DNA of 64,000 nt, taken from the NCBI RefSeq assembly GCF_965184065.1, contig NZ_OZ239098.1; one strand, given 5' to 3'. Below are positions 60,608 to 64,000 of this stretch, in pieces. This DNA is from Methylopumilus sp026399645. GTDB lineage: Bacteria; Pseudomonadota; Gammaproteobacteria; Burkholderiales; Methylophilaceae. The position numbers were made by a program, and so were the translations under genes. Each line of letters opens with the position of its first letter. The stretch's first letter is position 1. Under the pieces are notes generated by a model, which was not told the origin of the DNA, did not search any database, and worked only from the letters and a program-made list of their open reading frames with translations.

Positions 60608-61860
60608 TATTTGGAAGCTTCCTCAATACGATTGCGTTTCACGGCAAATTCTTGCGTCGCGATTGGGAATACATAGTCCTTAGGGAGTAATGCCCAAATT
60701 TTTCCCTGTTGTTTCATCGATCCCGCTTTTCTTCCCGCCTCTTCCCCAGTGCCCCAATAGAAATCTGCGCGAACACCGCCTCGAATTGCCCCACCCGTAT
60801 CTTGAGCAACCATCAAGCGATCGAGAGAGTCATTGGTATTAGGTTGAGTTGTAGATAAGAAAATAGGCGCGCCTAATGGAATAAATTTAGGATCGATCGC
60901 AACACTTCGCTCAGCTTCAATCGATACACCTAAAGCGCCAATCGGACCTGGTAAATCATTTGGTAATTTTCTAAAAAATACATAGCTAGTATTCATGTTT
61001 AAAAATGCTTTAAGTTTCACAATATTTTTTCTAGCCCAATTTTTGATACCTTCCATCGAAGCTTCAGCCATAGTGATTTCTTTTTTCTGAATGAGTGCTG
61101 AACCGATCGCTTTAAATGGATGGCCATTTTGATCGGCATACCCAATTTGCATAGTTTCTCCATTATCAAAATGAATAATGCCTGATCCTTGAATCTCTAA
61201 AAAGAAAGCCTCTACAGGATCTTCTACCCAAACAATTTCATTTCCTGCCAAAGGGGTGCCTTGCCCATCAATCTCGGCTCTTGATAAATAGGGGACTAAT
61301 TTGTTTCCCACTACTTTCCCACGCAAACGTTTTGATTTTAGTTCTGGATAGACTTCACTTAAATCCACAGTAATCAAATCTTTGGGCGTAGTGTAAAGTG
61401 GGATTTTGTAATGCGACGTTTTAACCTTACTACCTTTTAAGATAGGCTGATAATAACCAGTGATCATGCCGGTTTCAGAGCCATCGATATTACTTGCGAT
61501 ATAAACATTAAAATAGTTTTTAAAATAGTTTTTAATATTTTCATCACTTGGCTCTTTAATGTCATCTGCAAGATCACATACTTTTTTCCAAGCTTCTTTT
61601 TGTTTTAAAGCAGAACAGCTTCTAAGCCATGCCGTCCAAGCAGGTAAAAGATTGTCATTTTCAAATGAGGATTCAATCGCGCTCCAGTCTGATTTTTTTA
61701 GAAGGCCGTAATCAGGAATTTTTGCCATATCTTCTTTTTCTGTTTTAATTTTTGGGCAATCACAATTAGATTTTGTAACAGAAACTTTTTCTCCCTTATT
61801 TGGAACATCTACGCATGAGAGAAGAAATAAAGTAAGTAAGAATACAATGAAACGTCTCAT
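60607..61860 (-). CDS. mltA: Membrane-bound lytic murein transglycosylase A
   Basis: It cuts glycan strands to 1,6-anhydro ends at the outer membrane. The 417-aa lipoprotein has Cys16 in FLLSC. The MltA domain is in the middle (GSETGMITGYYQPILKGSK; YLSRAEIDGQGTPLAGNEIV; EDPVEAFFLEIQGSG) and a 3D domain follows with MVAQDTGGAIRGGVRADFYW, which holds the catalytic aspartate of MltA enzymes. It is last in thiS-thiG-apaG-mltA on the minus strand. Confidence 0.95.
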   Translation of the reverse strand: MRRFIVFLLTLFLLSCVDVPNKGEKVSVTKSNCDCPKIKTEKEDMAKIPDYGLLKKSDWSAIESSFENDNLLPAWTAWLRSCSALKQKEAWKKVCDLADDIKEPSDENIKNYFKNYFNVYIASNIDGSETGMITGYYQPILKGSKVKTSHYKIPLYTTPKDLITVDLSEVYPELKSKRLRGKVVGNKLVPYLSRAEIDGQGTPLAGNEIVWVEDPVEAFFLEIQGSGIIHFDNGETMQIGYADQNGHPFKAIGSALIQKKEITMAEASMEGIKNWARKNIVKLKAFLNMNTSYVFFRKLPNDLPGPIGALGVSIEAERSVAIDPKFIPLGAPIFLSTTQPNTNDSLDRLMVAQDTGGAIRGGVRADFYWGTGEEAGRKAGSMKQQGKIWALLPKDYVFPIATQEFAVKRNRIEEASK

Positions 61861-62244
61861 TTAATGGAGCGTCCTTGGCATCGATAAAATAAACTTAGGA
61901 ATTTCTGCATCAAATGATGTGCCATCTTCGGACACCATCTGATAACTGCCGTGCATGGAGCCTACAGGTGTGTTAATTTCAGTCCCGCTAGTATAAGTAT
62001 ACGACTCATGCGGTTGAATCAGAGGCTGTTCACCCACTACCCCTAAACCTTTCACTTCAAAAGATTCTTCATTAGCGTCTGTAATAATCCAATGACGGCT
62101 CACAAGCTGCGCTGGAATCAATCCATCATTGCTGATCGTAACGGTGTAATTGAAAAAATAACGGTTATGCTCAATGCTAGATTTTTCTTCTACAAAATGA
62201 GTTTCAACATTAATACGAATCGCATGTAATTTTGAAGATCCCAT
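61861..62244 (-). CDS. apaG: Co2+/Mg2+ efflux protein ApaG
   Basis: A 127-aa protein with a single immunoglobulin-like DUF525 domain: FFNYTVTISNDGLIPAQLVS, RHWIITDANEESFEVKGLG, VVGEQPLIQPHESYTYTSG and VGSMHGSYQMVSEDGTSF. The efflux name is historical; ApaG shows pyrophosphate-binding in structural work and the role is uncertain. It follows thiG by 4 bp and touches mltA, a typical betaproteobacterial mltA-apaG pair. Confidence 0.95.
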   Translation of the reverse strand: MGSSKLHAIRINVETHFVEEKSSIEHNRYFFNYTVTISNDGLIPAQLVSRHWIITDANEESFEVKGLGVVGEQPLIQPHESYTYTSGTEINTPVGSMHGSYQMVSEDGTSFDAEIPKFILSMPRTLH

Positions 62245-62248
62245 AATA

Positions 62249-63040
62249 TTAGGAAATCATGCCTTGTGTGGGGGAGGTGGGTGATGCTGAATATAATTTC
62301 TTAGCCATTCGTCCTGCAAGGTATGCTTCGCGCCCAGCCTCAATGGCTTTTTTCATAGCACTTGCCATCATGATTGGATCATTCGCACTTGCAATTGCTG
62401 TATTCATGAGGACACCTTCGCAACCTAATTCCATCGCAATCGCAGCATCTGAAGCGGTACCCACACCTGCGTCTACTAAAACAGGCACTTTTGCATGTTC
62501 AATAATAATTTGTAAATTCCATGGATTTAAAATACCCATGCCAGAGCCAATGAGAGAAGCCAAAGGCATGATGGCACAGCAACCAATGTTTTCAAGTTCT
62601 TTTGCCACAATTGGATCATCTGATGTGTACACCATCACATCAAAACCTTCTTTAATTAAAACTTCTGCGGCTTTTAAAGTTTCCATCACGTTGGGATAAA
62701 GTGTTTTAGGGTCACCTAAGACTTCTAATTTGACAAGCGTATGGCCGTCTAATAATTCTCGGGCCAAACGAAGTGTTCTCACCGCATCATCGGCTGAATA
62801 ACAACCTGCCGTATTAGGAAGATAAGTAAAACGATTGGGTGGCACAAAATCAAGAAGAGATGGCTCACCTTCATTTTGACCAATATTAGTTCGGCGAATC
62901 GCAACTGTAATAATTTCTGCACCACTCGCATCAATCGCGAGTCTTGTTTCCTGAAAATCTTTATATTTACCAGTCCCTACCAATAGTCTTGATTGGTAAC
63001 TTTTACCTGCGATGATAAGTGAATCTTTTCTTTTCGTCAT
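62249..63040 (-). CDS. thiG: Thiazole synthase
   Basis: It joins DXP, ThiS-thiocarboxylate and glycine imine to the thiamine thiazole. I start at ATG 63040 (MTKRKDSLIIAGKSYQSRLL), one base after the thiS stop, giving 263 aa. The Schiff-base lysine is in LVKLEVLGDP. Other signatures are TVAIRRTN, FTYLPNTAGCYSADDAVRTL, PLASLIGSGMGI, LVDAGVGTASDAAIAMELGC and MNTAIASANDPIMMA. Confidence 0.95.
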   Translation of the reverse strand: MTKRKDSLIIAGKSYQSRLLVGTGKYKDFQETRLAIDASGAEIITVAIRRTNIGQNEGEPSLLDFVPPNRFTYLPNTAGCYSADDAVRTLRLARELLDGHTLVKLEVLGDPKTLYPNVMETLKAAEVLIKEGFDVMVYTSDDPIVAKELENIGCCAIMPLASLIGSGMGILNPWNLQIIIEHAKVPVLVDAGVGTASDAAIAMELGCEGVLMNTAIASANDPIMMASAMKKAIEAGREAYLAGRMAKKLYSASPTSPTQGMIS

Positions 63041-63041
63041 C

Positions 63042-63245
63042 TTAACCACCACCAACTGCGCCAACAATTTCTAATTGGTCGCCATCTTGGAGCAAGATAT
63101 TTTGGAATTCAGATTTTGAAATAATCATGCCGTTCTTTTCGATTGCAATGCGCTTACCTAAAAGATTAAGTTGTATGACTAATCCTTCGATTGTCATCGA
63201 AGTGTCATCAAAAGATTTTATATTACCGTTAATTTTAAGATTCAT
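63042..63245 (-). CDS. thiS: Sulfur carrier protein ThiS
   Basis: A 67-aa ubiquitin-like protein whose C-terminal GG (EIVGAVGGG) is thiocarboxylated by ThiF. I start at ATG 63245 (MNLKINGNIKSF), the usual length; a TTG 21 bp earlier adds only 7 residues. It directly precedes thiG (one base between), with which it works. Confidence 0.93.
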   Translation of the reverse strand: MNLKINGNIKSFDDTSMTIEGLVIQLNLLGKRIAIEKNGMIISKSEFQNILLQDGDQLEIVGAVGGG

Positions 63246-63303
63246 GGATATGGCTTTATTCGTCAAACATTGAATTTTTAAATAAATTTAGAGTCCTAAT
63301 TCA

Positions 63304-63320
63304 ATGGAACACAATTCCAT
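63304..63320. promoter_or_regulatory. Inverted repeat upstream of the 53-aa ORF
   Basis: ATGGAA and TTCCAT flank CACAA (ATGGAACACAATTCCAT), about 34 bp before the ORF start and about 58 bp from the thiS start. It could be an operator for either divergent gene, or chance in AT-rich DNA. Confidence 0.3.
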
Positions 63321-63353
63321 AGAGTTAAATACAATCCCAAAAGGAAAAGATAT

Positions 63354-63515
63354 ATGCAAAATTATAATACAGATTCGCTGAATACATTGCCTCAGAGCAA
63401 AGACGAGACAGATCATTTAATTCCATTGGAAAAGAAAACCACGCCGATTGAATTAACTACCGATGAAAAGCTTCGCCGTAAACGTTGGCTCGAATCGATC
63501 TCAGATTGCGTTTAA
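63354..63515 (+). CDS. Small hypothetical protein, 53 aa
   Basis: A 53-codon ORF with a good AAGGA ribosome site 8 bases before its ATG. The product is hydrophilic and starts acidic/polar (MQNYNTDSLNTLPQSKDETD), with a basic, tryptophan-containing end (TTDEKLRRKRWLESISDCV). There is no signal peptide. I do not recognise it. It is divergent from thiS and its last 4 bp overlap the converging dienelactone hydrolase gene. Good spacing and composition favour a real gene. Confidence 0.65.
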   Translation: MQNYNTDSLNTLPQSKDETDHLIPLEKKTTPIELTTDEKLRRKRWLESISDCV

Positions 63516-64000
63516 GCAAGTTTGCGTTGGAAAAGTTTTAAAGCTAAGTCGTAACCTAAAAATGCCAACTCAGGATCATAGCGCTCACCTTCGTCACGCA
63601 TAAAGGCATGTTGACCATTAAACTCATGCCACGTAAATGCTAATTGAGCATCAAGCATTTTTTCATAAACGACTTTACGACCTTGTTCTGGAATATGGTT
63701 GTCTTGTTTGCCCCAAATCATAAGAAGCTCACCCTTGATGTCTTTTAAGCGATTCATGGAATGCTGATTAGGTTTGTTTGGAATCACATTGGTATGTAAA
63801 TCTGTCGCATAAAAACATGCGGTGGCTTCAATTTCGGGTTGAAGTGCTGCTCTAAAAGCTAAGTGCCCGCCGATACAAAATCCCATAGCCCCGATATGGC
63901 CTGAAAACCAAAGTTGTTTTTTGATCCATGCAATCATTGCTTGATTGTCAGCGTCATAACTCTCAACGACTTTTGCTGACTTATCCGCATTACCTTTATC
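63512..64000 (-). CDS. Dienelactone hydrolase family protein, C-terminal part (runs off the right edge)
   Basis: The visible 162 residues form the C-terminal part of an alpha/beta hydrolase of the DLH family. The catalytic cysteine is in GAMGFCIGGHLAFRAA. The aspartate in MIWGKQDNHIP and the histidine in NGQHAFMRDEGERYDP complete the triad. It may act on lactones or simple esters; the substrate is unknown. The start lies beyond the window. Confidence 0.9.
   Translation of the reverse strand, partial: DKGNADKSAKVVESYDADNQAMIAWIKKQLWFSGHIGAMGFCIGGHLAFRAALQPEIEATACFYATDLHTNVIPNKPNQHSMNRLKDIKGELLMIWGKQDNHIPEQGRKVVYEKMLDAQLAFTWHEFNGQHAFMRDEGERYDPELAFLGYDLALKLFQRKLA

Noticed and set aside
62259..62699. 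146-codon plus-strand ORF inside thiG
   Set aside because: Antisense shadow of thiG, whose protein is clearly conserved.
1..64000. Prophage, integron, insertion sequence, CRISPR array or defence island
   Set aside because: No integrase, transposase, cas, restriction or regularly spaced repeats seen; gene content is housekeeping throughout.

Overview
The window reads as a stretch of core chromosome from a small-genome, AT-rich Gram-negative bacterium, most likely a betaproteobacterium of the Methylophilaceae (OM43 / Methylopumilus-like methylotrophs). This placement is inferred from gene content and order: a stand-alone PQQ precursor gene (pqqA), the proteobacterial GshA type, torF-glnK-amtB, mltA-apaG-thiG-thiS, metX-metW, lptM-lysA and a Porin_4-type porin. 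Genes are densely packed, with many 1-20 bp overlaps. There is no gene-free gap above about 210 bp, and I saw no tRNA, rRNA, insertion sequence, prophage or CRISPR.

Layout. 1-7.1 kb: uvrA (partial, minus) diverges from a YajR-like transporter, ssb, an FmdB zinc ribbon, DUF502, aspS, a VOC protein, yjbQ and a 2OG-oxygenase-like protein. 7.1-9 kb: a major porin whose 3' end and terminator are duplicated around a small lipoprotein gene. 9-11.7 kb: aroK-aroB-dgt (minus), divergent from mrcA. 14-20.8 kb: an unknown gene, a frameshifted methyltransferase, then hemB-trpC-trpD-trpG-trpE-rpe read on the minus strand. 20.9-27 kb: hemA-prfA-prmC-metX-metW-ampG. 27-31.7 kb: xthA, pyrE and gatCAB. 31.8-44.2 kb: a long plus-strand cell-shape and cofactor run, mreBCD-mrdA-rodA-rlpA-ybeD-lipB-lipA-gshA-gshB-apbE-NusG_II-Gx. 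44.2-49.5 kb: lptM-lysA, purU (minus), ispH-nudB-nadA-HIT. 49.5-56.1 kb (minus): ferredoxin, TonB-like protein, mpl, metH, ubiK. 56.2-59.1 kb: torF-glnK-amtB behind an excellent sigma-54 promoter. 59.2-64 kb: an unknown 399-aa protein, orphan pqqA, then mltA-apaG-thiG-thiS, a 53-aa ORF and a partial dienelactone hydrolase.

How the genes work together. Peptidoglycan growth and turnover dominate: MrcA, MrdA, RodA, MreBCD, RlpA and MltA, with AmpG and Mpl for recycling. Biosynthetic genes cover aromatic amino acids (aroK, aroB, trpEGDC), methionine (metX, metW, metH), lysine, haem (hemA, hemB), lipoate, glutathione, thiamine, NAD, folate (nudB) and isoprenoids. PurU (10-formyl-THF to formate) and PqqA fit a C1 lifestyle. 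Nitrogen control is visible as sigma-54 plus PII plus AmtB.

I did not find a clearly new multi-gene system. The best leads are the orphan pqqA beside an unrecognised protein, the porin remnant that now carries the end of a lipoprotein gene, the apbE-NusG_II-Gx trio with no flavinylation target nearby, and back-to-back hairpins in the porin leader.
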